From Aptenodytes patagonicus (lineage: Eukaryota > Chordata > Aves > Sphenisciformes > Spheniscidae), in contig NC_134950.1 of assembly GCF_965638725.1 (NCBI RefSeq), forward strand, positions 163,160,853 through 163,224,852: DNA of 64,000 nt, read 5' to 3'. Below, piece by piece: positions 11,769-25,971 of the stretch; position 1 is the first letter of the stretch, and each line of letters opens with the position of its first letter. Under the pieces are notes generated by a model that saw nothing but the letters and a program-made list of their open reading frames with translations, was not told the DNA's origin and ran no database searches. The position numbers and the translations under genes were made by a program.

Positions 11769-14700
11769 ATCAAGCAGTACCTACCATCTAGCTGAGCAGT
11801 ATACCTCATGTGCAAAAATTGTCTTCAGAAATATTAAGGGCCACCTGATAAGCGGGTCAAAGGAGGACAATTCATATTCTGTTAGACTGCAGAGCTTGCG
11901 GGAGCACCACTTCCAACTTTTATAGCACAGGACAGAAAATTTCCTGCAAGAGCGACCCTGCTCTGCACTGAGACATTGATGCTTAATGTCAGCGTGTGCT
12001 TCAGAGATGCACACATTTGCAACTGCAAGCTTCGGGCAATGGGAACTCACCATTTTCACAAATAGGTTATTCCTTAGGGAGGGACACGGTCTTGCTGTGC
12101 CCCTTCCCCACCGGTCCGGCTCAGAGAGACAGATCTGGGGTTGCACCGAGGAGGGGTTACAGCACAGTGAGTGCTGGGAGAGGAGCTCCCGGCTCTCGCT
12201 TCATGGAAACCTGAACTGCAAATGCAAAGAATGTTTTGTTCTCCAGTGCTGCTGGTCCAGCACTGCTCACTGAAAAGTGTCTGCACTGAGAGCCCCTCCT
12301 TTGAGCTTTTTTTTCAGCTTGCACCTCCCATAAATCCTTTTGGCATCTGCAGCAGGGAAGCAGCAAGAAGCCCTAGCTGGGATCACAGCCCTTTTGAGGG
12401 AAGGATTTTACAACAGGTAGTAAAAGAGTAAAGGAGATGGTGCATGTGCACAGATCAAAGGCAAGATCCACACTGCCTATCTGCATATTTAGGCATCTAA
12501 CTGCAATACTTAAAACATAAGGCTGGTGTCTAGGATTGTCCTGGGTATCTACGGTTGGTTCAGCAGTGATGGAAAGGGAGCTCAGAGGAGCAGGCCTTGT
12601 CAATGGCCGGTGGGGAACAGCAGAGCCTTCAGGAAGCTTCTGAAGTGTAAGCCTTGACCAGGAACTTGGCACTTGAAGCTATATATATAAAAATATAATA
12701 TAAGTTATATATTAACCTCATGGGAAGTGAGAAACCTTGTTCTAAACTCTCCCCTCGTGCAATAGCATTTCCCAAGCAAGTGCTTTCAGCATCAGCCCAG
12801 TGACGTTGGGCACCTCCGTGGGAATGGGGACAGGGAAGAGCCAAGGCCAGGCAGGTCAGGGTTGGGGTGGGGGACAATACGGGTCCCATGGCCAGGCAAA
12901 GGCAGGGCTGCAACACAAGAATAGCACGAACCTAATGGACATTTTCATGCTTTCAGACCATAATACGGAAAATAATGTGGATCATTGCTTCAGCCAGGCA
13001 CCTTCTACCATTTTGCAGTGCAGAATTGCTAGGGAATAACCTGGTAATAATTAATAAATGCAAAGTGTTACCAATAGACAACACTTATCTAGGTGGTGAC
13101 TTCCTGCTATTTGCCTGATGGATTTTCAAAAATCAAACAAGAACCACATATGACCTATTTAAGACTAGTTGATAGCAGGCATGTTTTGAAGCACTCTTCT
13201 CATCCATGAGCAGGGTGCATCCATGTCTCACTTTTTGAGCAGATACTCAAAAATCCAGCTGGTAAATCCAACGTCCATTTCCACTGACTATTGAAGGGCA
13301 AAAAAGCATAAGCTCTGGCATCTTTAGGATGGGTGCTTTTGACACGAAACTGTGGGTTGGAAGTTCAGCCTGCTGTTTTGTCTCCAGGCTCAAAAATATG
13401 TGTAACGCTTGCAGTTGTCAGTGGTAAGGCTTTTCATATTTACTGTAATACTCAACTGCAAAAGAGTGATTTCCTGTTGAGACCACAGGAGCCATCACTT
13501 GAAACGGCATCAATATTTTTGTCTTTGGACATTCATGTTCTCATTTACAAAGAATGGCCAGTAGCCAAAGAACGGATGTGTCACCTATTAAAAAACATAC
13601 ATTTCCCCATTGTCTGGTGATGTAGCTGTAGTAAATCTCCTGTTCTACATGGATTTTATGAACTCACTCCAAGGAGGTATTTGACTAGCAGGACCTTGGG
13701 CTAAAGAAGAAAGTCCCGCTGTGCTCCCTCCCATCCCACCAAGTAAAAAAAAAAACCATGTAATTAATACTCGAGCTATTCTCAAAACAATGGTTTATAT
13801 CATCTAAGTATCATCTTGGACAAAGAGATGCTTGTATTTCCCAGATCCTCTTGCTAACAGATTTATGGAGTGCTTTCTCATGCCTGAGATGTGCTGGGTT
13901 ATTCTCAAGCAATAACCCCTGTTCATATACCTGAGCTCTGTCTCGTTGCAAAGTCCATTTTAACTGTCTCAGGCAGAAGCACCACGCAACAAGAACAGCA
14001 AAGAGCTGCCAAAAACTCTTCCTGTCTGACCGGATTAACCTTCATTTCCACGAGCCAGCACTGAAGTGCCACAAGACCCAAGCAACTGTTGGCAAAGATG
14101 CCACACAGCTGCTGGGCACATGGGGCTGCCTCCTCTGTGGTGCACGGAGGTGGCTGAGCATTTTTGAGCTCCACGAGGCATGCAGAGCGAGATGAGTCTG
14201 AATACAGAGCAACCCGATGGCAAAACGGCAGCTTGTCATCTTCCCAGACAGATCAGCCTTACGGCAGAAATTGCAGAGATGAGTTGCAATATCAGCCACA
14301 GCTGAACGTTACTGTCTGTCACCTCCACATTTCTGGCTTTTCTTTAATCCTCAAACCATTGGCTTTTCCCAGAAATGCCAGTCAAATGAATGATTGGAAG
14401 AGATGTTTAAGTTGTGGGCAAAACTCCTCGCTCTTCCTTAGCTTCCCTGTGGTGAGTTTGACATACACATACACCCACACACCACCAAACAACTTCCACG
14501 CAACTCGCACTATTTTTTTTCTAAAGGAAGAAAAAGAAGGAAAAAAAGAAGCTATTATATGTTTTTCTACTTTAAATACTTGTGAGACATGTAGCTACAA
14601 GAATTCTCCAGATGATCCCTGAAGGCAATAACAAAGAGGAGACAATAGAATTTTTTTCTCTGTTAAAAAAAAATAGTTTTCATTAATTCCTAGAATACTG

Positions 14701-15884
14701 TAAGTCAGAGTACAGGCTATATCCCTGCTTCCCACATGCAATCAGACATTGGAACAATACACTAGATTTAATTACAATAGAGGATATGAATGTGAAGAGA
14801 TAAAGTTATCTGTCATATTGCAGTCCAAATGACATGCTAGCCCCTGCAAGTTTTTCTGTCTGTTAGTCTAAAGTTAAAGACCTTTCAAAAAACCCCAAAC
14901 CTCACTCAGGTCATTATGGTAGGTTTAGACTAAAAGTCAATTCTAGCTCTGAAGTCTCGAGCCACTGAAAGTAAGAGTGAGTTACACAGGTTACAGAACA
15001 GGGGATGGAGAAACCAGCTTTGCAAATGCAATGTTTTTGCTAATATCGGTTTCTAAGCTCAGAATAGAATTTGAAACATCCATAGTCCAAGACGTTTTTG
15101 GTTTTAGCCAGTTGCTCAAACAGGAGCATCATGAATACTTGGACTGTTCAAGATGTAACTAGAGAGCCTAAGACTCAAAGCACATGAGTCAAAATACTTT
15201 CCTAGAATGCAACCGTGCATGGAAGCAAAAAGGATTAAATGATGGAGGTTTATAAAGGCAAAGGATAGCTGTAGGTACCACAAGCTTCAGTAGTGGCTGC
15301 TGCTTTATTGCTTCCATGGCATTGTAGTAGTAATATACATTGCCACCTGCAACAATTTGGAGACACGGCAAAATTTGAAGATGACAAGTTTCTTTAGGTT
15401 AGCTGGAGTCCGAGGGGCCTCAGAGAAAGCAAAAAAAGCTTGGCCAATGGACAGCACAGCAGCAAGCATGACACAGTGGTAAAAATTGGTTTTCACAGCC
15501 CAGATACCCTAGGCCCACAGGACCACGACTGACCCTCCATGCATCTCCTTTTTTTAGGTGTGAGAAGAGAATCAAAAGAGGGAAGAGGGGAAAAAAAGCT
15601 CTGCCAGCCTCCTAGATTTATCCAGTCATCAGAGTGGAAAAAATGTAAACTGATTTTCTGTACTTCTCCTGGTTTTACATTAATTTGTACCCCAAGTAAG
15701 ATTCATCTCACCTACCTAGAAAAGTCTTCAAGTTTAATGTTTGAATGTGAGCTAGTCTCTGTAGGCTTTTTTCACACTTAGTGGAAAAATGTATATTTTT
15801 AACAATACCTCGCTTCTTTTGAATGGGAAGTTAGGCATCAAGATGCTTCAGAAAAAACCACTTGGTGATGAACATGTTAATCAA

Positions 15885-16905
15885 CTGTATTGTCTACCCG
15901 GACTCCAGTAAGGCCTTTGCCACTGTCTCCCATAAGATCCTCATTGAGAAGCTGTTGATGCACGGGCTGGATGAGCAGATGGTGAGGTGGATCGAAAACT
16001 GGCTGAATGTCCAGGCCCAGAGAGTGGTGACCAGTAGTGCAAAGTCTAGCTGGAGGCCAGTGACTAGCAGGTACTTCAGGGGTCAATATTGTGTCCAGCC
16101 CTGTTTAACATCTTCATTAATGATCTGGATGATGCGGGAGAATGTACCCTCAGCAAGTTTGCAGATGACACCAAACTGAGAGGAGTGGCTGATACACCAG
16201 AGGGTCCTGCTGCCATCCAGAGGGACCTGGACGGCAGGGACCCCAGATGCAGCTGGGGGACACACAGCTGGAAAGCACCTTGTCGAAAAGGACCTGGGGA
16301 TCCTGGTGGACACGATGTTGAACATGAGCCAGCAATGTGCCCTTGCAGCAAAGAGGGTGAATGCTGTCCTGGGCTGCATCAGACAAAGCATTGCCAGCAG
16401 GTTGAGGGAGGTGATCCTTCCCCTCTACTCAGCACTGGTGAGGCCACACCTGGAGTGCTGTGTCCAGTTATGGGCTCCCCAGTACAAGAGAGACATGGAC
16501 ATACTGGAGAAAGTCCAATGAAGGGCCACAGGGATGATGAAGGGACTGGAGCCTCTCTCCTATGAGGAAAGGCTGAGAGAGCTGGGACTGTTCAGTCTGG
16601 AGAAGAGAAGGCTCAGGGAGCCTTGTATATAAATACCTGAGGGAAGGGTGCAAAGAGGATGGAGCCAGGCTCTTTCCAGTGGTGCCCAGTGACAGGACCA
16701 GAGGCAACGAGCACAAACTGAAACAGAGGAGGTTCTCTCTGAACATCAGGAAACACTTTTTTGTTGTGAGGGTGACTAAGCGCTGGCACAGGTTGCCCAG
16801 CGAGGTTGTGGAGTCTCCATCCTTGGAGATATTCAAAAGCCAGCTGGACACGGTCCTGGGCAACCGGCTCTAGGTGGCCCTGCTTGAGCAGGGGGGGTTG
16901 GTTCA
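15885..16905 (+). mobile_element. Degenerate CR1 fragment, older subfamily
   Basis: About 1 kb of CR1 ORF2, starting just before reverse transcriptase motif A (SKAF at about 15906) and running through the FADDTK catalytic block at about 16160 to the C-terminal end near 16873. The frame is split by several indels: pieces are open at 15862-16179, 16089-16565, 16306-16521 and 16679-16873 in different frames. The end is also lost, since the sequence stops being CR1-like shortly after the ORF2 stop at about 16905, without the usual octamer tail. It is more diverged than the 43-kb and 60-kb elements and cannot make an active protein. Confidence 0.88.
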
Positions 16906-19900
16906 TCATATGAACAGATGGAAACGTGGGATTAACAGGCTAGCAAAAAGACTTGAAACAGGGAACTGTTTTGGAAATCAGAAAATTGATGCAACATTCA
17001 ACAAGCTAACAGAATTTTCCTTGGTGAAAAGCAGTTTACCTTTGATTCGCCTTTCCTTTTATCCTTGATCAGAGAGAGGCTTTAGTAATTAAGTTTTTGC
17101 TGAGAGAGATTTTTGCCCTTCACACATTTGCGCAGTCTTTCTAGTCAAGAGCAAAAGAACCAAAAACCAGCTAAAATGGTTGATGCAGCATGAAAAAGAA
17201 GTGTGCGTGTGTTCGTGTGTGTGTGTATGTTTTGTAGGAAAATTATGCATCTGTGTTGACATTTTCCAGTGCGTGTGGGCTGATCATTGTGCCCAAGGAC
17301 AACATATTTTCCTGGGTATATTTAGGTATGCAGTGCCGTTTGCTTGGCAGGAGCACTCAGAGCAATGAATCTAGGAAACTGATGTGTGTATGTGTTCACA
17401 CGTCTCCTATGCTGCTCTGCTGAGAAGGCAAAGCACAAAAGAGGCTCCTGTACTCACCCATCTCTTTAAAGTCTTCTAAGGACATTTGTGCATAAAAAAG
17501 TTGCATCCTGGCCCCATAAAATAAATCAGCCGTTCTTCAGAAACAATATCACCCTACAGTCTGCGTAATTCTGGTTTTGCCTACTCAGTGCTGTGGGATG
17601 TTTATGTAGCATCTGGGCAGCGAGGCTTGAGTTCATTCAGAGCTGCCTCTTCCCTGATGCTGCGCAGATGTCCCGAAGCCCATGGCTCTGAGCAACATGC
17701 ATCACTTGTGCCTCCAGCCAGCAAGAGCCAGGCTGCGTGGCTTTGGCTTTGCGTGGAATAGAAATGTTAGAGGGTGTAAAGCTGGATAAAGGAGTCTGGA
17801 AATGTACAATGCTAATCCTACTCTGAAGCATCTCAAAATTCAGAGCACTCGAAGGGGAAGGAGGACAGTGGATTTGATCTGGTTCAGAGGGCTATTATAA
17901 CAGCTGTAGAGGCTAAGTGAGAAAGATGTTTTCCACTTACAAAGGGCTGTATGAAGCTGAGCATTCAAGTGCTGAACAACACGTACGTGCTGCTCCTTTT
18001 GCACAGCATTGAGACATCTCGCAAAGCTGGAGGATACTTGCTCAGCGGCAAAGAGTGCACTTTTCCTTGCCTTCTACCGTCTGCACTAAGGTTTGGGTTA
18101 TCTGGGTTATTTAGGTGCCTCATTACCATTTAAATAAAAAAAAAGTCTAAGCATCTTGCTGTCTCTAAGGACCACATCTGGGAACAATAAAAGGGATATT
18201 GCTCCTTTTTCCCCCCTGCATGGCAGCTGGCAGAAGGAAATGAAAAATAATCAGTCTCTTTCTGCCCTGTGCTGCCACCCTTGAGCAGATAAGAGCACAC
18301 TCAGCCCTTGACCTCATGTCTTGCCAAACAGGCTCTTATCTTGCCACAGAAGAGCGGAAAGGTGAGCGGGCCAGATGGTGCTTTTGACCTCATCTCCTTC
18401 CCTGCAAGCTAGCAGAGTCATCTCGCTGTCTGCCTGCTGCCAAAACCTGCAGTGGCGGAGCCGGGCAGAGCGTGCTGTCTGTCACCTGCAGCTCCTGCTG
18501 CCCCGGTGGCTGCCTGCTCCTGCAGGGCAGAGCCGAGCCACGGAGCCTGCGGGGAGCCACCCGCTCTCTCCTTACCCTTCTGCCGTGCCTCCAGAGCCAC
18601 CTCTTTTCTTTACAGCAGGCTCCAGGCTGCATGCAGGTCCACATCATCGTGTACGAGCTGGGGTAAAAGCACAAGGCTCTTCATCTTCTTGGTGGCACTG
18701 ATGCTGGGTGCATGTGATGGACGGGGGTCCTTCTGCATTGCACAGGGTGCATGCAAGCCCCTCTGTAAGAAAGGGTGTCCTAAAAGAAACAAATGCCTCT
18801 CCCATTCACAGCGCTGGAGAGGCTGAGACTATTCCCTCTTTTCCTGGAAAAAGTCCCCCTCTGTGAGGACCATGCCTACTTTATGGTTCTGAAGTGCCTA
18901 GAGCCCATTGCAAACAGGCATTTCAGAAGGATACCGGTGCAACCCACCAGCTTTTTATTCTTCCATTTGATCTGGGGCATGGCTCATTTGGTTTATGAAG
19001 CGATTATCTTCACTACGAGCCCTTGAGTGGAGGAGCAGCCCTGACTCCGGGAGCACTACCACAGCAGCATGAAGGGAAACAGGCTCCACCAAGCCATCGG
19101 AGATCTCCTCTGGGGACCTCCGAGAGCAAGAAGGGAGCCAGGAGAAGTGGTGTGGGGTGGGAATCACGGCTCAGCTGGGGCTGCTGGCCGGAGAGATGAG
19201 GAACAGCAGGGTGAAAACCAGCCCAGCTGCTCCATACCCAGATGAATTATCCACTGTACCCTAAAGGCCAGGCCATCTGGGGACAGGAGTCTGCATGGCC
19301 AGAGGTGTTGCCTTGCACCTAAAGCTGGGGAAACCAGGGCATAGCCCCCTGTGGGACAGTCACGTGCCAATGATTCAGGAATCACCCGGGGAAGATGCTG
19401 TAGTGTGCACGCAGCAGGTGGGTACATGCTGTCTTGGAGACACATGGTGATGGAGAAGCTGATCCAAGGAGCAACAGCAGATTTGCTGTCAAATAGATTT
19501 CATTTAAAAGTTATTTGCTGTGTTCTGCATGCAAACGCTGGCCACTTCTGGGGTTTCAGAAGAATTTAAAGGGTTTATGCTACTTACAGTCTTCTCCAGG
19601 TGCCTTAAATGCTCATTTTAATAAGAAACAGCCCTGACACTCATTTTGGTTGGCAGCTATTAACAGCTTATAAAGTAGCCCTAGGGCTTTAGTCAGGGTA
19701 ATGTGCTCTGAAATCTCTGGTCTGTACTGCAAAACTGCGGAAAGCAGAGGAGTGCGGCTGAGTGTCTTATCATCTCACCTCGGCATCTACCTGCCTCCTT
19801 TTAAAAAGCTCAGAAAAGCTTAATTACTTAATACTGTCGGCTTGCAGTTTCTTTTTCCATTCAAATTCCAGAAATTGAGTAACCCCTTGTGCCAGCAAGT

Positions 19901-22900
19901 CTACTTGCACTTCGCATCTGCTGTACTCCTCCTGTCTGTTTAATATTCAACCCAACGCCGTGATGTGCAGGTGGAAGGTCCAAGACGCGCGGCGGGGGCA
20001 TCCTGCCTTAATGCACCTGGAAACTTTGGCACCAGGCAAGCAGCTGAGAAGAGAAAAAACATCACAGACCTGCAACTCCCAGGCAATTCTGCGAGAGGCT
20101 CCATATGCTCCAGTGCCCGCCGAAAGAGCTGAGTTTGGCATTGCATCAAAATTATTTCTCCCCACCCCTTGAAAGCAGGTCTCCATTTAAACTGCAAAAC
20201 TACATGACCGTGAGCTCTGCTTTTCCCCTATAAAGTCTGCCTGACAGGAGCACAGGTAACCTGTGGGGCAGGATAGAAAGCTGTTAGGAGATCTAGAAGG
20301 GGGTTGCAAGGTGATCACATTAATTTTCACCATGGTCTACGTGCTGCAGGCTCTTTTGTGTTGGAAACAGCCCTGTTTGGTCCAGCTGTGCCAGTCCAGG
20401 GAGATGTTGCAGAGGCAGCACCCTGACCAACGTGTGAACGGCTTCCTGATGTCCAAAGCTCCAACAAAGCATCACAGGAGAGCAATAGAAAGGTGTGACA
20501 CGTGATGGATCTTAGCAAAATGAGCCAGACCAGGCATGGTTTAAGCTTTGGGACTGCCCAACCAGGTGTCTTGTGAAGAGCCGGGTGATTCAAACATTGA
20601 ATCATGGTAGCTCAGGCAAGAGGAAGCAGATCTTGGGATTTTGTGGCACCTCAGCTGTTGGTTTGGCACCTTGAACCCAGAGACGAGGGGGTTTTCCTGA
20701 CAAGTAAAGATGTTAATTTTGAAAGATTGCCCTCTTCTGTACCAGCAGCCAAGGCTGGTGGGACCTGTGTGTAACCACAATTTGGTGATGGAAAGGCACA
20801 AGGAAGAAGCACTGACCTCAGGTGGCAGCCCTGAAGTGATGAAAAATGCAATGTTTCAGGCCAATGCTTGAACAAACTTGGGGACCTGGCCAGCAGCAGG
20901 TAGTTTTGAATGGCACAGAGATTTCCACCCTCTGCAGCTAACAGCGGGAAGGGGATTGAACTAGGCAGGGTGGATGCCTAAGCCATGCAGAAAATGTGTC
21001 CTCTCCCAGAGAGGCAATCAGGGCTGGGGAATTTTTTTCCTGCAATTAGGGCTGCAGTGGGTTGAGGAAATTTTTTCCCCTCCCTTTCCCATTCCTGCAG
21101 AGATGACCAGACCAGGCAGGGGCAGCCTGGCCAGGTTTGGTCTCACCAGAAGAAGGGAGGGCAGCTAGAAGCAGGATTAAGGACTGGTTTGTCAGGAACG
21201 GCTCCAGCAGAAATCCAAGGCGAGGGTATAGCTCCTGTTTTCTCTTTCCCCACCCTAGTCGCTGTCAGAGAGCAGTGGTGGGGCAGTGCCTGCTCCATGG
21301 ACCAGCCCCTGGAGCTGCACCCAGCCCTGCTTGGTCCCGTCCACCGAGCAGGCAGCTGGGGTTCGGCTTTGCAGAAGCTGTTGTTCCCACCGCTGAAACT
21401 GTTAGTTAGACAGAGAAACAACAGCAGTGCACTGGGGGATTCAGAGAAAGGGCCCATCTGTCTTGCTTTTTAAGATGATTAGGGAAAGTATTTGACTTGG
21501 CCAGCATGGGAAATTACATGGCCGAGAGAATTGCAATGCTGAGGCTGGCTGCCTGGCAGTGGCGTGGAGGGGGGGAACAGCAAAAAGGCAATGAACTGAA
21601 ATCATAGCTTCCCCTCCAGTGACCAGAATAAAATCCATAGCTGGACACAGCCCGTGCACAGGTAAGAAGTAAGTCTGCTAGTCCCCAAAATGCTGAACAG
21701 TCCCGTATATTCAGCTCCTGATGCACCCTGACGTGGCCATGCCTCCCCGCCTGCAACAAGGGTCCCATCCCGCTGCTCCTGGGTGCGTGCCTTTCCCTCA
21801 CGCTGGGCTAAAATGCCCCCGGCCAGTTTGCATCCTCATTTCTCTGTACAAGTGACTTCATTTTCTGTATTTACACCTTTTCCAGTCCATGATTCATTAG
21901 CAAATATTGGACAGTTTGAACCTCATATTGATTTCTTCACTTTTTCATGGAAGTGTTGAGCGTTGTCAAGTCAGATTCGTTATTGAGGAGTGAATTCTTT
22001 ATATCACCATCAGCAATGAACCATGTGCTGCAATCAAAGAAAGACATCAATGTGATTTATTTTAATTATATTTATTTCCTGTAATTTTTTATTCATTGAG
22101 TCCTTTATCAGCTGTTCCATATTTTGCCAAGGATCAATTTCAAGTTGTAAATCAGTAACAGTTTTAGCCTTATAAATACTTGGCTCTCCCAATTTGCCCT
22201 TTTAAAATACTGGCACAACTTCAGCTCTCTTCCAGTTTTTTGCAACTTCCTCAGCACTTCAGTGTTACTGAAAATAATGGTGATTTAAAGAGCTCTTTGG
22301 CCACCTCTTAAATTTGATGAGATTTGATGAATATGCTGGCAGTTTCACGATGTTCAGCCGGGGTGGGGATGCAGATTTTGCCATAGTTGTTTTACCCCAC
22401 TGTTCCCACATGGAGCATTAATGATGCCCATATCATGTCCACCATGACTTTGCTGGTGTCCCAGTTTGCTGCTGCACCAATGCAGGTAAAATAAGGGATC
22501 CAAGAGTGAAACGGCAACGAGCCCCTCACGAACAAAGCAGCTCAAATCACTACATTGCAAAAAATCACTTTGACACTCTGTCAGTCGTACATCACCGCAG
22601 CAATCGCTGGAACTAATAGTCATTCATTACCTTTGTCAGGTGAAATTTCCTTAATTGCCTGCAACTTTGCTTCCAGGAAACTCCCACTTTCAGCTGCCGA
22701 TGCCAGCTTAAAGGCCGCGCCTCCCAGCAGTAATTTTTAGGAAAAGTCCAGGCAAATTAACGGGGGATGAAGTCATGCGTGGCGTACCTCTGGCTGTACA
22801 GGATCAGGACGTGTCCTGGAGTCACCTGCCTGACCCGCCTGCATCGAGAAGAAAGGTCAGCGGGATGGGGGTGGAGGAGGAAGGTGGTCAGCCAACCTGT

Positions 22901-25900
22901 CATGTAATCCAAGGGCATTCTTTTGTGACCTTTTCTTCTCCCTAAAAAATAAAGGAAACACGGTAGCAGGCTGCCTGGAGAGCTGCTGCTCCTTGAACCT
23001 TAACAATATGTATTCAGTGTTGCGAGGAGACATTCAGCAGACGGCATTCAGCGCGCGCCGTAGCTGCCCTAGCTATCAAGCTCCCATACAGATGTTCATT
23101 GAACTGTCAGAACATCGAGAGGAAAATAAATTAATTGTAACTGGAAGAAGGTTAGTTAAATCTTCTCTGGAAGTATTATATAGCCATTAGATTGCATAGA
23201 AAACTCAATAATAATGGGTAATAATGTTCTTCCGAGGAATTAAATAGAAGCCCAATTTATAATGCTGCTCGGCATTCAAACCAGAGTGTTCCACCTTCCT
23301 GGTACATGATAAACATTTACTAATTAATCCTCACAAAGCCTGGCTGAGGCAGATCTCTTCACACCACTGATTCTGTTTTATAAATGGGAACAAGAAGGTA
23401 CGAGATACATCCTTTGACGCTGAGGCTGTGTACGTCTTCAAACATGATTTGGGTCTCTGGGAGCCCACTCAGCATCTGTGTTTGAATACTGAGAGGTTTG
23501 TAAAAAGCCTCAGAGCCAGGATCAGAAGTCAAGGTTTCTTCGTGCCCCTTCACTGTGCTCGGACCATGGCGGCATGTTTCGATATGATTCTTCAGCACTA
23601 TCTCCAGAATACTGATATTTTTCCTGCATGATCATATTACATTGCAGGAATGGTATTTAGAAGAAAAGCCAATGGTCTTAAGTCTCAAGTAAGAGCAGTA
23701 GGAATTGGTCCATAATGTAGCTGCTAATTATGTCAAGATTCAAGGAACAAAACTTATCACCAAGTGGAAGCTGTTATTTGCAGAAGATCAGTATGGATTG
23801 TATGGGACGTGTGTTGTCAAATAAATGTGGAAGTAATTTACACCAGGATAGTGGACTATCCATGACTGCAGACAAATCAGAATTATTTAGTGTCATTTTA
23901 AGATGCTCTCCTGTCTCTCTGTCACCGTTTAAGGCATGAATAAACACAGGATATAATGAAAGGGAGCTTCATCCCAGCACTGAGCTGCAGCAAAAGTAGG
24001 GATCTTTCCTATTGATTTCAGTTTAATTTTTGTCTGCTTACACAGGTCACTAATTTGAGTTTGCAGTTGATTCCATGACCTGTGCAAGGATCCCACACAA
24101 CACAGATAGAGAATCTGAAATACTCATAAAAAAACAAATAAAAATGGGGATAGACACAGCCCAGAGTGAAACAAGGTTGTGTAGACATGATGTTATGTGT
24201 TAAAACGATGGGCTAAAGTCCAGCTTCCCAGTTAATCCACGCTTTAGTGTTTAAAGTGTTGCCGTGGGGGCCTAACAAGTAGTCTCCTACTTTCAGGCAC
24301 TGCCAAGTTTAGCTGAAGGTCTGGCTTGGACAAGGAAGCATTTTTTCCAACTCATTTTTAGCTGAACAACCTTTGACGCAACAAAAGTAGTAAGTTCCCA
24401 AAAAGCACAACTCTGCATTGGTGCTGGACCATCCAGAGAAAGCAATGCAACCTTTATATCCTCAGTAAAAAAAAAATGACCCAGGAGTTTATTACAATTT
24501 TTGATACATCAGAGATGTCACTGATACTTTAAAATATGTAACAAAGAAAATGCTCTTTACTAGCTATAGAGAGATTGGTCCATGGTTAGTGCAGATCAGA
24601 GACTCTTTCAGGGGAGTTAGAAGATTGCTCCCATCCCACCCATCTTCTCCTTTAATTAATTAACATTAAAACTATGCTTTTACAAGACAAGACATGCTGG
24701 ATAAAATTCTGATTTGCTTGAAGTCACTGAGAATTTGTCCATTGCTTTCAACAAGGGCAGGATTTTACCTAATATTTTTAACAGCCTTTTATAAAAGAGT
24801 GTTGAAAAAGATCTCAAGGGCCATCCTATCTCTCCTCTCGTTGAAAGGCAGGATCAGCTACATCTATGTCAGTCCTGATGGTTGTTTGTCTAACTGGTCC
24901 TGAAAGAGCTGCAACGCTTGATAGCTCAGCTTCCATTTTCACCTGTCCCAAGATATGAAAATAAAAAGGTCTTTTTTTACCAACCCTACCAGGATTTTTG
25001 ACTGGTTTAAAGGACCAGTGACAATTTTAACGTCTGATGTCTCACAATCTGCTAAGGATAGGAACTAATCCTATCCATCCCCAGGGAGCTTTCCCATGAT
25101 TTATTGACTTTTTTCCCTTTTATCTCTTCTTCTTGAGATATCTGACATGAAATCATGTCATTCTGATTCCCATTTTGTCTTTTCCTCCACCATTTCAGTT
25201 CTGGTCTGATTTCAGTGGCTGCCCCATAAGAACCGATAGTTAAAATTAATGCTTTTCTTCACCTGAAGGACTGCCAGTCTTCCAGCGGTGCAGCATAAAG
25301 TGCGTAATTCTAATTCTAGGAGTGAAATGCCAACTACTATAATTATGTTGCCAACATGGAAAGGCAAGGCGGCAACAGAGCAATAACAACGAGGCAGGAC
25401 TGGAGCCTTAGGGGGGAGGAAGAGAAGGAGGGTTGGGCAAAAGAAGAAATATTTAAGTCTGGTCCTTGCAGAAGAGCACCTCTACAGTTTGGTTATGCTT
25501 CCAGAATGAAACATCACCAGTCATTAACTGCCCTTTGCCTGCAATCCAGTGCTCACAGAAACAAAGCGGGGTCTTTGCTTTGGTTTCAATCACACTCAGA
25601 AATAGTAAAACACAGCTTCTTGTTGACAGGCAATTTGAAATACACTCCTTGCATCCCCTGCAACTACAGGCAACCTGCCCCACGGCCGCTCGAAATACAT
25701 TTATGGTTTAGAATGGGAAACACAGACACAAAGATTAATATTTACAGCTGGTATTTCTGAAAGTAAAGGTTTGAGGCAGATGCTCACACGTAGCAGTCAG
25801 AGAACGAGAGGTGGGATTCCCATGCATTCTCTCTCGTTCCAGGGTACACCATGCATTAAGCTTTCACAATAAATAATTTTTTTTAAAACTTTCTACACGG

Positions 25901-25970
25901 ATTCCAATAGCAAATAGCACAATTCGTTGTTGATAAAGCATTGTGAGAAAAGGCTTTGTACTTGGAGTCT
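16906..25970. other. Intergenic DNA downstream of HTR5A, no gene recognised
   Basis: Unique sequence with a (GT)-rich patch at about 17200-17230. Small GC-richer islands near 18.4-18.7 and 21.2-21.4 kb carry overlapping frames on both strands, which is what GC-rich non-coding DNA gives. The AT-rich block at 23.0-23.34 kb looks constrained (see findings). I see no exon with conserved coding and no RNA gene. Confidence 0.55.
17200..17232. repeat. (GT)n microsatellite, imperfect
   Basis: Alternating GT dinucleotides with C and T interruptions over about 30 bp. Confidence 0.85.
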
Positions 25971-25971
25971 G

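Larger units (their letters stand above)
7067..15880. other. Intergenic DNA with simple repeats, no gene recognised
   Basis: Nearly 9 kb of unique sequence. Reading frames are at most about 150 codons (14164-14622) and show no domain, signal peptide or exon structure I recognise. Low-complexity tracts include a C run at 11567-11579, a T/GT-rich tract at about 11720-11768 and a TA-rich tract at about 12680-12712. I see no RNA gene. Confidence 0.55.

Noticed and set aside
14164..14622. A 152-codon plus-strand open frame
   Set aside because: No domain, signal peptide or exon-like borders. It includes a CA-rich microsatellite and a Lys/Glu low-complexity part, as expected of chance frames.
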